From: Chloroflexota bacterium
Lineage (GTDB): Bacteria; Chloroflexota; Dormibacteria; Dormibacterales; Dormibacteraceae
Assembly: GCA_005882115.1 (NCBI GenBank)
Contig: VBEG01000027.1
Span: 20,138-84,137 of the forward strand
Reading direction: 5' to 3'
Length of the DNA stretch: 64,000 bases
Position numbers and translations under genes: made by a program. How positions within the stretch are numbered: position 1 is the first letter of the stretch; each line of letters begins with the position of its first letter. The notes beneath the pieces are model-generated. The model searched no databases and was not told the DNA's origin. It worked only from the letters and a program-made list of their open reading frames with translations. Shown one piece after another: positions 1 to 8,927 of the stretch.

Positions 1-582
1 CCAGGCGAAGAGATCGAGGTCGTCGACCCCGAGGGGTTCATGCTCAAGGTGCGGCTCGAGGTCGTGACGCCTGCTCGCGTCGAGGGTGCGGTCACAGCGG
101 AGCGTGTGCACCAACCCGAGCCCGCGGCGCGAATCACGATCGCGGTCGCGAACCTTCCCGCGCCGTCCCTCGAGCTCGTGCTGTCCCGCTGCACGGAGGC
201 TGGTGCGTACGCGTTCGTCGTGTTCCATTCCGACCGCAGCGTCGGTCGCGCGGAGAAGGTCGGACGCTGGTCTGCCATCTGTCGCGAGGCTGCGATGCTG
301 GCAGGGCGGCTACGGGTGCCTGAGGTTTCGGCCGCGACGTCGCTGGACACGGCGATCGCGGCATTCGACTTTCCGGTGATGCTGGTCCGCGACGCGCCCC
401 GCCGGCTGGCCGACCTCACCGAGCCGCGCGACCTGACCCTGCTGGTCGGGCCGGAGGGCGGTTGGACCGAGCGCGAGCTGGCGCTGGCAGAAGAGACGGC
501 TAGCCTTGGCCCGCGCAACCTGAGGGTAGACACGGCGGCGCTGGTCGGGCTCGCCGTCGCGCTGGCCGCGAGACGCGACTAG
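1..582 (+). CDS. rsmE: 16S rRNA m3U1498 methyltransferase RsmE, 5'-truncated
   Basis: The reading frame is open from base 1, so the gene begins outside the window; the ATG at 40 is internal. The visible part starts in the N-terminal PUA-like RNA-binding segment and continues into the SPOUT methyltransferase domain. The family signature LLVGPEGG lies near the C-terminus, followed by the LGPRNLRVDTAAL segment that forms the knotted SAM-binding site. RsmE methylates N3 of U1498 in 16S rRNA using SAM. In many bacteria it follows dnaJ and prmA; here it lies upstream of lepA instead. It converges on a small minus-strand gene 10 bp away. Identification is firm from the GPEGG motif and C-terminal pattern. 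Confidence 0.88.
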   Translation, partial: PGEEIEVVDPEGFMLKVRLEVVTPARVEGAVTAERVHQPEPAARITIAVANLPAPSLELVLSRCTEAGAYAFVVFHSDRSVGRAEKVGRWSAICREAAMLAGRLRVPEVSAATSLDTAIAAFDFPVMLVRDAPRRLADLTEPRDLTLLVGPEGGWTERELALAEETASLGPRNLRVDTAALVGLAVALAARRD

Positions 583-592
583 GTCGACCCAG

Positions 593-937
593 CTAGCTTT
601 TCTTGCCTCTCGCGGTGGCGACCTCGCCGCGGATCGCCAGCACCGATGTGATGGCAAAGGCCGTCAGGCCAACCCCGATCAGAACAATCCCCGCGGTCAC
701 GGCCGTCGCCGCAGCGCCGAGGCCAAGAAAGATCAGGCCGATCCCGAGGACGAGGAGCGCGTAGACCTGGAAGCCTTCTTTCGATGCCGCGAAACCTGGT
801 GGCAGCGTGCCAAGCGATCTCGAGGTGAGATGCCGGATCGCGTAATCCGCCGCCCCGCCGAGGTTGACCAGCAGAACGACGCCGGCCACGCTCACGAGGG
901 CGCCTATCACGAGCACTGCGTTCACGATCCCTAGCAT
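593..937 (-). CDS. small integral membrane protein, unknown function
   Basis: A 114-residue protein starting at ATG 937. An upstream in-frame ATG at 1000 would place about 56 bp inside lepA and is less likely. It has about three hydrophobic segments: residues 4-28, about 58-78, and about 80-103. It ends in a basic tail, ATARGKKS. No recognised family. Its start is only 7 bp from the GTG of divergent lepA, so the upstream signals of each gene lie in the coding region of the other. Real coding status is supported by the coherent hydrophobic pattern, but nothing links it to a function. Confidence 0.5.
   Translation of the reverse strand: MLGIVNAVLVIGALVSVAGVVLLVNLGGAADYAIRHLTSRSLGTLPPGFAASKEGFQVYALLVLGIGLIFLGLGAAATAVTAGIVLIGVGLTAFAITSVLAIRGEVATARGKKS
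932..937 (+). promoter_or_regulatory. -10 hexamer for leaderless lepA
   Basis: TAGCAT matches TANNNT and is followed by 7 nt and then GTG at 945. This is the geometry of leaderless promoters in GC-rich Gram-positive lineages. No Shine-Dalgarno sequence is present. The hexamer overlaps the start codon of the divergent gene. Confidence 0.55.
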
Positions 938-944
938 TCTGACC

Positions 945-2753
945 GTGGCCGTCACGACAAAGCAGGCTTTAGTGCGGAATTTCTGCATCATCGCCCACAT
1001 CGATCACGGCAAGTCGACGCTGGCCGATCGGTTGCTCGAGCGCACCGGGTCGATCAGCCAGCGCGACATGCAGGACCAGGTCCTCGACACGATGGACCTC
1101 GAGCGGGAGCGCGGGATCACGATCAAGCTCCAGGCGGTCCGCATGACATACCCGGCCCGCGACGGCCAGAGCTACGAGCTCAACCTCATCGACACCCCCG
1201 GCCACGTCGACTTCGCTTATGAGGTCTCTCGGTCGCTCGCCGCGTGCGAGGGCGCGATCCTCGTCGTCGACGCCGCGCAGGGGATCGAGGCCCAGACCCT
1301 CGCCAACCTCTACCAGGCGGTCGAGGCGGGCCTCACCATCGTGCCTGTCGTCAACAAGATCGACCTCGACGCCGCCCAACCCGAGATGGTGGCCGAGGAG
1401 ATCGCCGACGTCACGGGCATCGCGCGCGAGCAGGTCATCTTCGCCTCGGCCAAGCTCGGAACAGGAACCGACGAGATCCTCGAAGCGGTCGTCAACCGTG
1501 TGCCGCCGCCGCGGGGCGACCCGTCAAAACCCCTGCGCGCCCTGATCTTCGACTCCCATTACGACACGTACCGCGGCGTCATCACATACGTGCGAGTGGT
1601 CGATGGCGAGATAGTCCCCCGCACCAAGATCCGGATGATGAACACGGGCAAGGTCCATGACGTGGACGAGGTCGGCTGGTTCGCGCCGCGCCCGCGGCCT
1701 GCGGAGAAGCTGACCGCCGGCGAGGTGGGCTACGTCACCGCCGCGATCAAGAACGTGGTCGACGCCCGGGTAGGCGACACCATCACGACCTCCGAGCACG
1801 GGGCGACGGCACCGCTGCCCGGTTACCGGCAGGTCAAGCCGATGGTCTTCGCGGGCCTGTTTCCGTCGAACTCAGAGCAGTTCGGCGACCTCAAAGAGGC
1901 GTTGGAGAAGCTGCAGCTCAACGACGGGGCACTTTCTTTCGAGCCGGAGAACTCGGCCGCCCTCGGATTTGGTTTTCGCTGTGGCTTCCTCGGCCTTCTT
2001 CATCTCGAGATCGTCCAGGAGCGATTGGAGCGCGAGTTCGAGCTCGACCTGATCACAACCGCTCCCACCGTCGAGTATCGCGTCAAGCTGAAACGTGGCG
2101 GGGTAATCGAGGTTGACAACCCGGCGCTGCTGCCGGATCCCACGATGATCGAATCCATCGCAGAGCCCTACGTGAAGCTGTCCATCATCGCTCCATCCAC
2201 TTATGTGGGGCCGATGATGGAGCTCTGCCAGGAGCGCCGAGGGACGTTCAAGCACCTCGAACACCGGCCAGGCGACCGGGTCGTGATCGAGTACGAGATC
2301 CCGCTGGGCGAGATCATCCACGACTTCTACGACCAGCTGAAATCGCGCTCCAAGGGTTACTCGTCGATGGACTACGAGATGACCGGCTTTCGCGAAGGGG
2401 ACCTCGTCAAGCTCGACGTGCTCGTGGCCGGGGAGCCGGTCGACGCGCTCTCTCTCATCACCGATCGGAGCAAGGCGCAGGCGCAGGGCAGGCGCCTGGT
2501 GGAAAAGCTGAAATCGATCATCCCGCGCCAGCTTTACGAGGTCCCGCTGCAGGCCGCGATCGGGGGCAAGGTCGTCGCGCGCGAGACGATCTCCGCAATG
2601 AGAAAAGACGTCCTTGCAAAGTGCTACGGCGGGGACGTGACCCGGAAACGCAAACTGTTGGAGAGGCAGAAGGAAGGCAAGCGACGGATGAAGCGAGTAG
2701 GCGCGATCGAGATCCCGCAAGAGGCTTTCATGGCGGTGTTGAAGCTTGATTAG
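945..2753 (+). CDS. lepA: elongation factor 4 (LepA)
   Basis: A 602-residue translational GTPase that acts on the ribosome and is linked to back-translocation and 30S assembly. The P-loop AHIDHGKST is at residues 17-25, the G3 motif DTPGH near 85, and the G4 motif NKID near 140. The C-terminal LepA-specific domain ends in the basic stretch [18 protein letters not shown]. The GTG at 945 gives the family-typical short N-terminus before [12 protein letters not shown]; longer starts run into the divergent gene. A TANNNT hexamer sits 7 nt upstream, suggesting a leaderless mRNA. Length matches the family. Confidence 0.96.
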   Translation: MAVTTKQALVRNFCIIAHIDHGKSTLADRLLERTGSISQRDMQDQVLDTMDLERERGITIKLQAVRMTYPARDGQSYELNLIDTPGHVDFAYEVSRSLAACEGAILVVDAAQGIEAQTLANLYQAVEAGLTIVPVVNKIDLDAAQPEMVAEEIADVTGIAREQVIFASAKLGTGTDEILEAVVNRVPPPRGDPSKPLRALIFDSHYDTYRGVITYVRVVDGEIVPRTKIRMMNTGKVHDVDEVGWFAPRPRPAEKLTAGEVGYVTAAIKNVVDARVGDTITTSEHGATAPLPGYRQVKPMVFAGLFPSNSEQFGDLKEALEKLQLNDGALSFEPENSAALGFGFRCGFLGLLHLEIVQERLEREFELDLITTAPTVEYRVKLKRGGVIEVDNPALLPDPTMIESIAEPYVKLSIIAPSTYVGPMMELCQERRGTFKHLEHRPGDRVVIEYEIPLGEIIHDFYDQLKSRSKGYSSMDYEMTGFREGDLVKLDVLVAGEPVDALSLITDRSKAQAQGRRLVEKLKSIIPRQLYEVPLQAAIGGKVVARETISAMRKDVLAKCYGGDVTRKRKLLERQKEGKRRMKRVGAIEIPQEAFMAVLKLD

Positions 2754-3813
2754 GCTGCCGCGACTTCTTGCGCTGCTCGCGCTGGGCGCGATCGCCGCGA
2801 GCGCTTGTGCGAAGCCCTTCCAGTCAGCGCCGCCGGCCAACATCATGGACGTCTACGCGACAAGCCCGAGCGCGTCCGACGCGGCCTCGCTGCTCGGCGG
2901 CGATTGGTGGCCGTCGGCGCCGACGTTCGGTGTCCGGCCACTCGACGACGCGAACTTCTCCGCGCAGGTCAAGTACGCGGTGGTGCGCCGCTACGCGAAC
3001 GTCGGCACGTCGGAGAGCTGGAGGATCCGCTACATCCAGTTCGACAAGGCGAGCTCCGCCACGTCGCTCATGACCACTCTCGAGAGCAGCCTGGGCAGCG
3101 GCGACACCGGAAAGAACGTTGGCGACAAGGCGCTTTACTACCGGGAAAAGCTGACGGGCGGCGGAGCGCCGTACGAAACGCTGACCTTCATCCGCGTGGG
3201 ATCCGTGGTCATCGAGAGCACGTGGTTGAAAAACGATGGTTTTCCAAGCTCCGACCAGCTCGGACGTGTCTCATCGAAGCTGGTCTCGGGCGTGAAAGAC
3301 GCGATCGCCGGCAAGGTCCATGTCGCGCAGCCCTCAGCGAACGACCTGGCGAGCCTGCCTCCGCCGAACGCGTACATCACGCTGCTCGGTGCGGCGAAGC
3401 TCCCGATCGAAGCGGTCCCGCTGATGCTGAACTTCAGCGCACCGACCCAGCTGGTGACGCTGTTCAAGGCCGAGAACGTGAGCGATTTCCTGTTCGGCGA
3501 CTACGTTCTCGACACTGACACCCATATGGAGGTTCAGGCAGCGGTGTTCACCCTGACATCAGCGACTGCCGCGAGTGAGCTGTTCGACGCTTTCAAAGGC
3601 AGCTCGACCGTCGACGCCAACGGCGTGCTGAAGCTCTACAACGACGTGACGGGGCCCGGGCAGTACGACTACTTCGTCCTGTCCGGCAGCCACATCGGGC
3701 TGCTCATCTGCCGCTCGACAGCGGAGCTCAGTGCCAATGAGGCTGCGTCGCGTTCTTGCGAGTCTCCGCTGGAAACCGTAGCGACCGCCTGGCCCACAGC
3801 GTTCCGCGGCTAG
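2746..3813 (+). CDS. predicted lipoprotein, unknown function
   Basis: A 355-residue protein with a TTG start that overlaps the end of lepA by 8 nt, so it is probably co-transcribed and coupled. The N-terminus is a lipoprotein signal: R-containing n-region, hydrophobic core [11 protein letters not shown], and a lipobox-like ASAC with the cysteine near residue 21. The mature part has no recognised domain. It contains alternating beta-type stretches and two similar halves in which an [18 protein letters not shown] segment separates them. It may be an exported accessory protein anchored in the membrane. Function is unknown; lipoprotein status is the only firm inference. Confidence 0.7.
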   Translation: MIRLPRLLALLALGAIAASACAKPFQSAPPANIMDVYATSPSASDAASLLGGDWWPSAPTFGVRPLDDANFSAQVKYAVVRRYANVGTSESWRIRYIQFDKASSATSLMTTLESSLGSGDTGKNVGDKALYYREKLTGGGAPYETLTFIRVGSVVIESTWLKNDGFPSSDQLGRVSSKLVSGVKDAIAGKVHVAQPSANDLASLPPPNAYITLLGAAKLPIEAVPLMLNFSAPTQLVTLFKAENVSDFLFGDYVLDTDTHMEVQAAVFTLTSATAASELFDAFKGSSTVDANGVLKLYNDVTGPGQYDYFVLSGSHIGLLICRSTAELSANEAASRSCESPLETVATAWPTAFRG

Positions 3814-3859
3814 AGCGTCAGGGGTAGCCCGACAGCGCCGGGCTTCGACCGCGCCGCAA

Positions 3860-3873
3860 GGCGGGCTTCCGCC
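3860..3873. terminator. short hairpin between convergent genes
   Basis: GGCGG-GCTT-CCGCC forms a 5-bp GC stem with a 4-nt loop at the junction where the lipoprotein gene and the minus-strand epimerase converge. There is no U tract, so it could only be a weak bidirectional terminator. It touches the epimerase stop codon. Confidence 0.25.
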
Positions 3874-4847
3874 TAACACATCGATCGCGCTCCGGCCCGG
3901 GTCTCCTGAAACCACTGCCACTGCTTCGCCAGGCCTTCGCGAAGCGCGACGCGCGGCTCCCAGCCCAGGCGCTCGCGCGCCACGTTGATCGAGGCGCCGG
4001 TATGCCGGGGGTCGCCGGGGGCGGCGGGAAGGAACTTCCGGCGTGCTTCGAGCCGGCTGATGTCCTCCAGCGTCGCCAGCACGCGGTTGATTGTGACCCG
4101 GCTGCCGCCGCCCAGGTTGACGATCTGGCCGACCACGTCCGCCGATGCGGCCTTGACGGTTCCATCCACAGCGTCCGAAACGAATGTGAACTCCCGCGTC
4201 TGCTCACCGTCGCCGTAGATCTCGATCTCATGACCCTCGACCAACGCGTCCATGAATCGCACGAAGGCCATGTCGGGCCGCTGGCGCGGTCCATAGACGG
4301 TGAAGTAGCGCAGCGAGGTCGCGGGGATGCCGAAGTTCCTCAGGTAGACGAAGGTGAGGTGCTCTGCCGCAAGCTTGGTCATCCCGTAGGGGGAGACCGG
4401 CCGAGGCAATGCGGTCTCCTTGGTCGGGAACATCTCGGCGTCGCCGTAGACCGACGAGCTGGACGCAAAGACCAGGCGCTCGACCGCCACCTCGCGCAAG
4501 GCCTCGAGCAGGCGTTGCGTCGCGACGATGTTGTCCTGCACGTAGCGGTCGAAGTGGCCGCCCCAGCTCGGGCGAACCCCGGGTTGGCCCGCGAGGTGAA
4601 AGACGACCTTCGCTCCCCGAAGCGGTTTCGAGAGGTCGGCCGCCACGAGGTCGAGCTCCTCGAGCGTGAAGCGCCCGTCGCGGCGCAGAGTCTCTAGGTT
4701 CTGCTCCTTGCGGCCGCGCTCGTAGTAGTCGCTGAACGAGTCGATGCCGATCACCTCGTGCCCATCTGCCAGCAGCCGCTCGCAGAGGTGGGAGCCGATG
4801 AATCCGGCCGCGCCTGTCACCACGACATGCGTCGGATCTTTCAGCAT
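3873..4847 (-). CDS. NAD-dependent sugar-nucleotide epimerase/dehydratase
   Basis: A 324-residue extended SDR enzyme. The NAD-binding motif GAAGFIGS is near residues 12-19, an SSSSVYG segment carries the catalytic Ser, and the YGMTK motif supplies the catalytic Tyr and Lys. It most resembles UDP-glucose/UDP-glucuronate 4-epimerases. It would remodel a nucleotide sugar in the cytoplasm for surface-glycan synthesis. The gene stands alone, divergent from ybaK with 26 bp between the starts. A TAGGGT hexamer with a 6-nt spacer precedes the ATG, so the transcript is probably leaderless. Exact substrate cannot be read from sequence. Confidence 0.82.
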   Translation of the reverse strand: MLKDPTHVVVTGAAGFIGSHLCERLLADGHEVIGIDSFSDYYERGRKEQNLETLRRDGRFTLEELDLVAADLSKPLRGAKVVFHLAGQPGVRPSWGGHFDRYVQDNIVATQRLLEALREVAVERLVFASSSSVYGDAEMFPTKETALPRPVSPYGMTKLAAEHLTFVYLRNFGIPATSLRYFTVYGPRQRPDMAFVRFMDALVEGHEIEIYGDGEQTREFTFVSDAVDGTVKAASADVVGQIVNLGGGSRVTINRVLATLEDISRLEARRKFLPAAPGDPRHTGASINVARERLGWEPRVALREGLAKQWQWFQETRAGARSMC

Positions 4848-4853
4848 GCGACA

Positions 4854-4859
4854 ACCCTA
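4854..4859 (-). promoter_or_regulatory. -10 hexamer for the leaderless epimerase gene
   Basis: On the minus strand TAGGGT is followed by TGTCGC and then ATG (4847). A TATCTT on the plus strand at 4858-4863, 10 nt before the divergent ybaK start, overlaps it, so the two promoters are interleaved. Confidence 0.55.
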
Positions 4860-4873
4860 TCTTCTTAGATGCG

Positions 4874-5386
4874 ATGAACCGATTCGAGGCGTGGCTTGCC
4901 ACGACTGACTTCGGCGTGACGGTGAAAGAGTTTCCGCAAGGCACTCGGACTGCGTCCGACGCGGCCAGGGCCGTCGGCTGCGAGCTCGGTCAGATCGTCA
5001 AATCGCTCGTCTTCATGGCCGGCGCCAGCCCGGTCATCGCGCTGATGAGCGGACCGAACCGGCTCGACGAGGCAAGCCTCGCGGCGCTCGTCGGCGGACC
5101 GGTCAGCAAGGCGGACGCCGAGACGGCCCGCGTCGCGACCGGCTACTCAATTGGAGGCGTCCCCCCTTTCGGCCACGCGACCGAGGTGCCGGTGTTCATG
5201 GACAGCGACCTGCTTGCATACCCGGCCGTCTGGGCGGCAGCGGGGCGGCCCGACGCGGTATTCGAGATTGCACCCGAGCGATTGCGGGAATTGAGTAAGG
5301 CGGTGATTGCTGATCTGAAGACCTCAGGCAAATCCGCGCCCCCACCCACGCTTCGTCCGACCTCGTCACGAGGCGGGGACCCATGA
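4874..5386 (+). CDS. ybaK: YbaK/ProX-type aminoacyl-tRNA deacylase
   Basis: A 170-residue protein of the YbaK/EbsC/ProX trans-editing family, which hydrolyses misacylated tRNAs such as Cys-tRNA(Pro). Family features are the IVKSLVF segment containing the conserved Lys near residue 43, and the SIGGVPPFGH loop near 103-112. The last ~20 residues, after KTSGKSAPP, are low-complexity and arise from a GC-rich inverted repeat in the DNA (CCTCGTCACGAGG and GGGGACC), so the C-terminus looks like a later extension. The stop overlaps the next start as ATGA. Which tRNA it edits is not determinable here. Confidence 0.85.
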   Translation: MNRFEAWLATTDFGVTVKEFPQGTRTASDAARAVGCELGQIVKSLVFMAGASPVIALMSGPNRLDEASLAALVGGPVSKADAETARVATGYSIGGVPPFGHATEVPVFMDSDLLAYPAVWAAAGRPDAVFEIAPERLRELSKAVIADLKTSGKSAPPPTLRPTSSRGGDP

Positions 5387-5703
5387 GCGCGCTTTTGATC
5401 TTTTGCCATGACTGCGGCAAGCAGGTGCCGAGCTCCCAGACGAAGGGAGGCTACTGCGTCGACTGCCAGGTGCGTCGTTCGGTCACCGACCTGCGCGACG
5501 AGCACGCACGCCTGTGGCGTAAGCGCGAGCGATATCGCGCTACCAACGCGAACGTGGATCAGATCGCGCGGCAGATCGCCCGCGTCGAAGACCGCATCGC
5601 CCAGCGGATCAAGGAGCTAGTGCCCAACGATCGGGAGGCGGTTGAGCACCTGCGTCGCGAGCTGGAGGCGGCGCGCGGCCAGCGCTACACGCTAAAGAAG
5701 TGA
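5383..5703 (+). CDS. zinc-ribbon/coiled-coil protein, unknown function
   Basis: A 106-residue protein coupled to ybaK by an ATGA overlap. The N-terminus has two CxxC pairs, CHDC at residues 8-11 and CVDC near 25-28, forming a zinc ribbon. The rest is a charged helix, from about residue 35 to the end, with heptad-like spacing typical of a coiled coil. No named family was recognised. It could be a nucleic-acid or ribosome-associated factor, but that is inference from the fold alone. Confidence 0.65.
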   Translation: MSALLIFCHDCGKQVPSSQTKGGYCVDCQVRRSVTDLRDEHARLWRKRERYRATNANVDQIARQIARVEDRIAQRIKELVPNDREAVEHLRRELEAARGQRYTLKK

Positions 5704-5744
5704 CGAGCCCCACCCGCCCGGGCTCGCTGCGCGAACCGGGCCGA

Positions 5745-5764
5745 CCTCCCCATGAATGGGGAGG
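5745..5764. repeat. dispersed palindrome (CCTCCCC...GGGGAGG type)
   Basis: CCTCCCCATGAATGGGGAGG is a perfect inverted repeat with 9-bp arms. Its right arm supplies the purine-rich GGGGAGGAG directly before the hemW ATG, so the repeat doubles as the ribosome binding site. Similar copies lie near 15299, 37200, 40761, 44741-44870, 53230 and 61328. Confidence 0.75.
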
Positions 5765-5768
5765 AGAC

Positions 5769-6875
5769 ATGCACGCATTCCGACATCTATACGTCCATAT
5801 CCCGTTTTGCCGGCACAAGTGCGGTTACTGCGACTTCAACGCGTATGCCGGGATGGACCGCCTCATGCCCGACTACGTCGACGCCCTCGAGCAGGAGCTT
5901 GTCTTTGCCCGCGAGCGGTATCCGTTTCAGCAGCTCGAGACGGTCTACATCGGAGGGGGAACGCCGAGCTTGCTTCCCGCCGCGGAGGTATCGCGGCTGC
6001 TCGAGTTCATCCGCCGCAACTTCAACATCGCGCCGGACGCCGAGGTCACCCTGGAGGCGAATCCAGCAAGCACCGACGAGACGAAGATCGCGGCCTGGCT
6101 GGAGGGCGGTGTCAACCGGCTGAGCCTCGGCGTGCAGGGGTTTGACCAGCGGGCTCTGGCGGTGCTCGAACGCAAGACCGATGCTGCGCAGGCGGTCCGT
6201 GCTTTCAGTCTCGCGCGCGAGATGGGGATGTCTAACGTGAGCATCGACCTCATCTACGCCGTTCCCTTCCAGAGCCTGGAGACATGGCTCGAGACGTTGC
6301 GTCGAGCGATCGCCCTCGGCCCAGACCACGTCTCCACGTACTGCCTTTCTTTCGAGGAGGGCACACTCCTTCACCGCCGGCGCGCGGAGGGCAAGGTGCC
6401 CGAGGTCGAAACCGACCTTCAGTGGGACCAGCTCGACGCCGCGTGCGCGGAGCTGGAGGCCGCCGGTTTCCGCCGCTACGAGGTGTCGAACTGGTCCCAT
6501 CCCGGCTTCGAGTCGCGCCACAACCACGCGTACTGGCGCTGCCGGCCCGTGTATGGGGCTGGCGCTGGCGCGCACTCGTACGCCACCGATGGTCGCCGCG
6601 CGTGGCGGTGGTGGAACGTCGCGCGACCACGCGAGTACGTCGCCGCCGCGCGATCGCCCAGGGCCGACGGCGAGGAGCTGGAATCGCGCAAGGCGACCGC
6701 CGAATCGCTGATGCTCGGGCTGCGCACGGCGGACGGCATGGTCGCCCCAGGTGGGTTCGACTCCGAGCTCCGGGGGCTGCAGAGGGCAGGGCTCATCCGA
6801 CGCGTCGAGGGCCGGATCGTGCCTACCAGGCGCGGGATGGACCTGCACAACCAGATCGCGCTGGCCGTCCTCTGA
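5769..6875 (+). CDS. hemW: heme chaperone HemW (radical SAM)
   Basis: A 368-residue radical-SAM protein of the HemN-like family. The 4Fe-4S motif is C14-x3-C18-x2-C21 followed by F (CRHKCGYCDF), the HemW form. HemW binds heme and delivers it to respiratory proteins; it is not a true coproporphyrinogen dehydrogenase. ATG 5769 is chosen because GGGGAGGAG lies 3 nt upstream and because the protein then begins just before the conserved YVHIPFC. A GTG at 5700 would overlap the preceding stop and encode a low-complexity extension through a palindromic repeat. The neighbourhood lepA ... hemW-hrcA is a common bacterial order. Confidence 0.92.
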   Translation: MHAFRHLYVHIPFCRHKCGYCDFNAYAGMDRLMPDYVDALEQELVFARERYPFQQLETVYIGGGTPSLLPAAEVSRLLEFIRRNFNIAPDAEVTLEANPASTDETKIAAWLEGGVNRLSLGVQGFDQRALAVLERKTDAAQAVRAFSLAREMGMSNVSIDLIYAVPFQSLETWLETLRRAIALGPDHVSTYCLSFEEGTLLHRRRAEGKVPEVETDLQWDQLDAACAELEAAGFRRYEVSNWSHPGFESRHNHAYWRCRPVYGAGAGAHSYATDGRRAWRWWNVARPREYVAAARSPRADGEELESRKATAESLMLGLRTADGMVAPGGFDSELRGLQRAGLIRRVEGRIVPTRRGMDLHNQIALAVL

Positions 6876-6905
6876 CCGACTGTTTTCGAAGCCGGCTCCG
6901 TTAGG

Positions 6906-6911
6906 TAGGGT
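6906..6911 (+). promoter_or_regulatory. -10 hexamer, leaderless gene 6918
   Basis: TAGGGT is followed by AGACAG and then ATG, a 6-nt spacer. No Shine-Dalgarno sequence is present. Confidence 0.55.
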
Positions 6912-6917
6912 AGACAG

Positions 6918-7271
6918 ATGGCGCAAAGACGCCTGGGACGGCTCGGCGGCACGATCACCGCGTTGGTGGTCATCATCGCGTTACTCGTCCTCGCCGATCT
7001 GGTGTACGCGGGCGCCCTGATCACCAGGCAGACGTCGGTCCACCTCGCGCCGGCCGCCGCCCAGGCCAGCCCGAAGGCCAAACCCGACAAGCAGGCCAAG
7101 GCCGCGCACCCCTGCAACCACGGGTTCTACGTTTCGCAGGCCGCCCATTCCAAGAAGGGCGGCGGATACGTGAGCGGCATCGCCCAGAGCGACCTTGGCA
7201 AGGACGGCAACTGCTCGGCGCCGCTCCCTGCCCAGGCGCCGGCCGCGACTCCCAAATCGAAGAAGAGCTAG
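6918..7271 (+). CDS. small membrane-anchored exported protein
   Basis: A 117-residue protein with a basic start (MAQRRLGRLGG), one transmembrane helix at about residues 13-33, and an Ala/Pro/Lys-rich exterior ending TPKSKKS. The exterior contains two cysteines (PCNHGFY and GNCSAP) that could form a disulfide around a Gly-rich HGFYVSQAAHSKKGGG segment. Nothing identifies a family. It sits alone between hemW and hrcA behind its own leaderless-type promoter. It may be a secreted or surface-tethered peptide; this is inference only. Confidence 0.6.
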   Translation: MAQRRLGRLGGTITALVVIIALLVLADLVYAGALITRQTSVHLAPAAAQASPKAKPDKQAKAAHPCNHGFYVSQAAHSKKGGGYVSGIAQSDLGKDGNCSAPLPAQAPAATPKSKKS

Positions 7272-7303
7272 CTACAAGCGCCTTGTCGGCGCTGTAACCT
7301 GAT

Positions 7304-7330
7304 TTGGCACTCTCGCTCCGAGAGTGCTGA
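7304..7330. promoter_or_regulatory. CIRCE operator (HrcA binding site)
   Basis: TTGGCACTC-N9-GAGTGCTGA lies 6 nt before the hrcA ATG and matches the CIRCE consensus TTAGCACTC-N9-GAGTGCTAA with one change in each arm. HrcA would bind here and repress its own operon until heat stress titrates its chaperone partner. A TAACCT hexamer at 7295-7300 could be the -10 element. Confidence 0.9.
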
Positions 7331-7336
7331 AACGAG

Positions 7337-8353
7337 ATGGAAAACAGAAAGCAGGCGATCCTCCGGGCGGTCGTGCACGAGTTCACGACCAACGCTGTGC
7401 CGGTCGGATCGCAGGCGCTGCAGTCGCGTTACTTCGTCAATCTTTCGTCGGCCACCATCCGCAGCGAGCTCGCCGAGCTGGCGGACCTCGGCTATCTTGC
7501 CCAGCCGCACACCTCGGCGGGGCGGGTGCCCACCGACTCCGGGTATCGCTACTTCGTCGACTTCCTGATGGACCTGGAACCGATTCCGGACCGCGTCCAG
7601 ACCTACATCCGCGACGAGCTGAAGGCCGCGCCGGGGGACGTCGAGGGAATGGTCGAGCGAGTCGCCATGACGGTGGCGGCCGTCACCCAGAACGCCTCTG
7701 TCGCGAGCGCGCCGCAGGGCACGCTGGCGCGCATCAAACACCTGGACCTTGTCTCTCTCGAGCCCAAGGAGGTGCTCCTGATCCTCCTGCTTGAGGGCAA
7801 TCTCCTGCGCCAGCAGGTCGTCAACACAAGCGAGCCTGCGACGCAGGCCGATCTGACGCGCCTGACCGCGCAGTTCAACGCATCGTTGAGCGGCCGTGCC
7901 AGCGACGAAGCGCGCAGACACTACGACGGCGCGCCTCTGGGGCTGGAAAAGGAGCTGCTCGGCCGAGTCATCGCGGTCCTCGACATGTACGAGAAGGGGA
8001 CCGAGAACCTCGTCGTCCACGACGGCGTGCGCAACCTGCTGAGGCAGCCTGAGTTCGCCGAGTCTTCCCGTGTCCACCAGGTGCTCGAGGTGCTGGAGGA
8101 GACCCGGTACCTGACCGTGCTCCTGCGCCAGCTCATCGGGGAGTCCGACCTGCAGATCGTGATCGGGTCGGAAAACACGTCCAGCCGGCTCCAGGGATGC
8201 GCCGTCGTCCTCACGACTTACGGCCCCTCCGACCGCCTCAAGGGAGTGGTCGGCGTGATCGGCCCGACACGGATGGCGTACAGCCAGACGGTGGCGCGCT
8301 TGCAGGCCGTTGCTCGCGGCGCCAGCGATCGCATGGCCGAGCTGGGGGTTTGA
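7337..8353 (+). CDS. hrcA: heat-inducible transcription repressor HrcA
   Basis: A 338-residue HrcA. The N-terminal winged helix includes the SSATIRSELAELADLGYL recognition segment near residues 36-53, followed by the conserved QPHTSAGRVPTDSGYRYFVD block. The C-terminal GAF-like dimer domain has the HQVLEVLEE and IGSEN segments. It represses chaperone genes through CIRCE, which lies immediately upstream, so it is autoregulated. It leads a grpE-dnaJ operon with 31 bp to grpE. Length and motifs are standard. Confidence 0.96.
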   Translation: MENRKQAILRAVVHEFTTNAVPVGSQALQSRYFVNLSSATIRSELAELADLGYLAQPHTSAGRVPTDSGYRYFVDFLMDLEPIPDRVQTYIRDELKAAPGDVEGMVERVAMTVAAVTQNASVASAPQGTLARIKHLDLVSLEPKEVLLILLLEGNLLRQQVVNTSEPATQADLTRLTAQFNASLSGRASDEARRHYDGAPLGLEKELLGRVIAVLDMYEKGTENLVVHDGVRNLLRQPEFAESSRVHQVLEVLEETRYLTVLLRQLIGESDLQIVIGSENTSSRLQGCAVVLTTYGPSDRLKGVVGVIGPTRMAYSQTVARLQAVARGASDRMAELGV

Positions 8354-8384
8354 GCAGGTCGGCCAGCACGGTATCTAGGGTTCG

Positions 8385-8921
8385 ATGACCACCCGCAAGC
8401 ATCCACACGAGCCTCACGAAAGCGAACCGGAGGAGCCCGCGACTGCCCCTCTCGAAAGCAGGCTGGCGGAGCTCGAGTCGGCGCTCGCCGAAGCGAAGGA
8501 TCGTCACCTCCGATTGGCCGCCGATTTTGACAACTACAAGAAGCGGATGCGCCAGGAGCAGCTGGAGACCATCCAGCACGCGTCCGCCGAGCTGATCAAC
8601 CGGTTGCTCCCGGTGCTCGACGACCTCCACAACGTTCTCGACCACAGACCCAAGGGCATCGACGAGTCATGGCTGAAGGGGATCGAGCTCAGCGTGCGCA
8701 AGCTCGAGGAGGCGCTCGGCACGCATGGCCTGCAGCCGATTGAGTCGGTCGGCTCCCGGTTCGACCCGAAGCTCCACGAGGCGGTGGGGGAGGAGGAGTC
8801 CGCCGAGCACCCGGAGGACACAGTCGTCTCGGAGCTGCGGCGCGGCTACCGGCTTCGCGATCGCGTCGTCAGGCCCGCGCTCGTCAAGGTCGCGCGCGCG
8901 CCACAAAATCAAACTGATTAG
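8385..8921 (+). CDS. grpE: nucleotide exchange factor GrpE
   Basis: A 178-residue GrpE that releases ADP from DnaK. It has an acidic N-terminal tail, a long helix around DRHLRLAADFDNYKKRMRQE (about residues 44-63), and the C-terminal beta-domain pattern with DPKLHEAV and the final RPALVKVA. It lies between hrcA and dnaJ, 6 bp before dnaJ. Its usual partner gene dnaK is not between them. A TAGGGT just upstream at 3 nt from ATG is too close to be its own leaderless -10. Confidence 0.94.
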   Translation: MTTRKHPHEPHESEPEEPATAPLESRLAELESALAEAKDRHLRLAADFDNYKKRMRQEQLETIQHASAELINRLLPVLDDLHNVLDHRPKGIDESWLKGIELSVRKLEEALGTHGLQPIESVGSRFDPKLHEAVGEEESAEHPEDTVVSELRRGYRLRDRVVRPALVKVARAPQNQTD

Positions 8922-8927
8922 TTCCTA

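Noticed and set aside
5700..5768. Longer hemW start at GTG 5700
   Set aside because: The extra 23 residues are Pro/Gly-rich and read through a repeat, whereas ATG 5769 has a strong ribosome binding site and the family-typical N-terminus.
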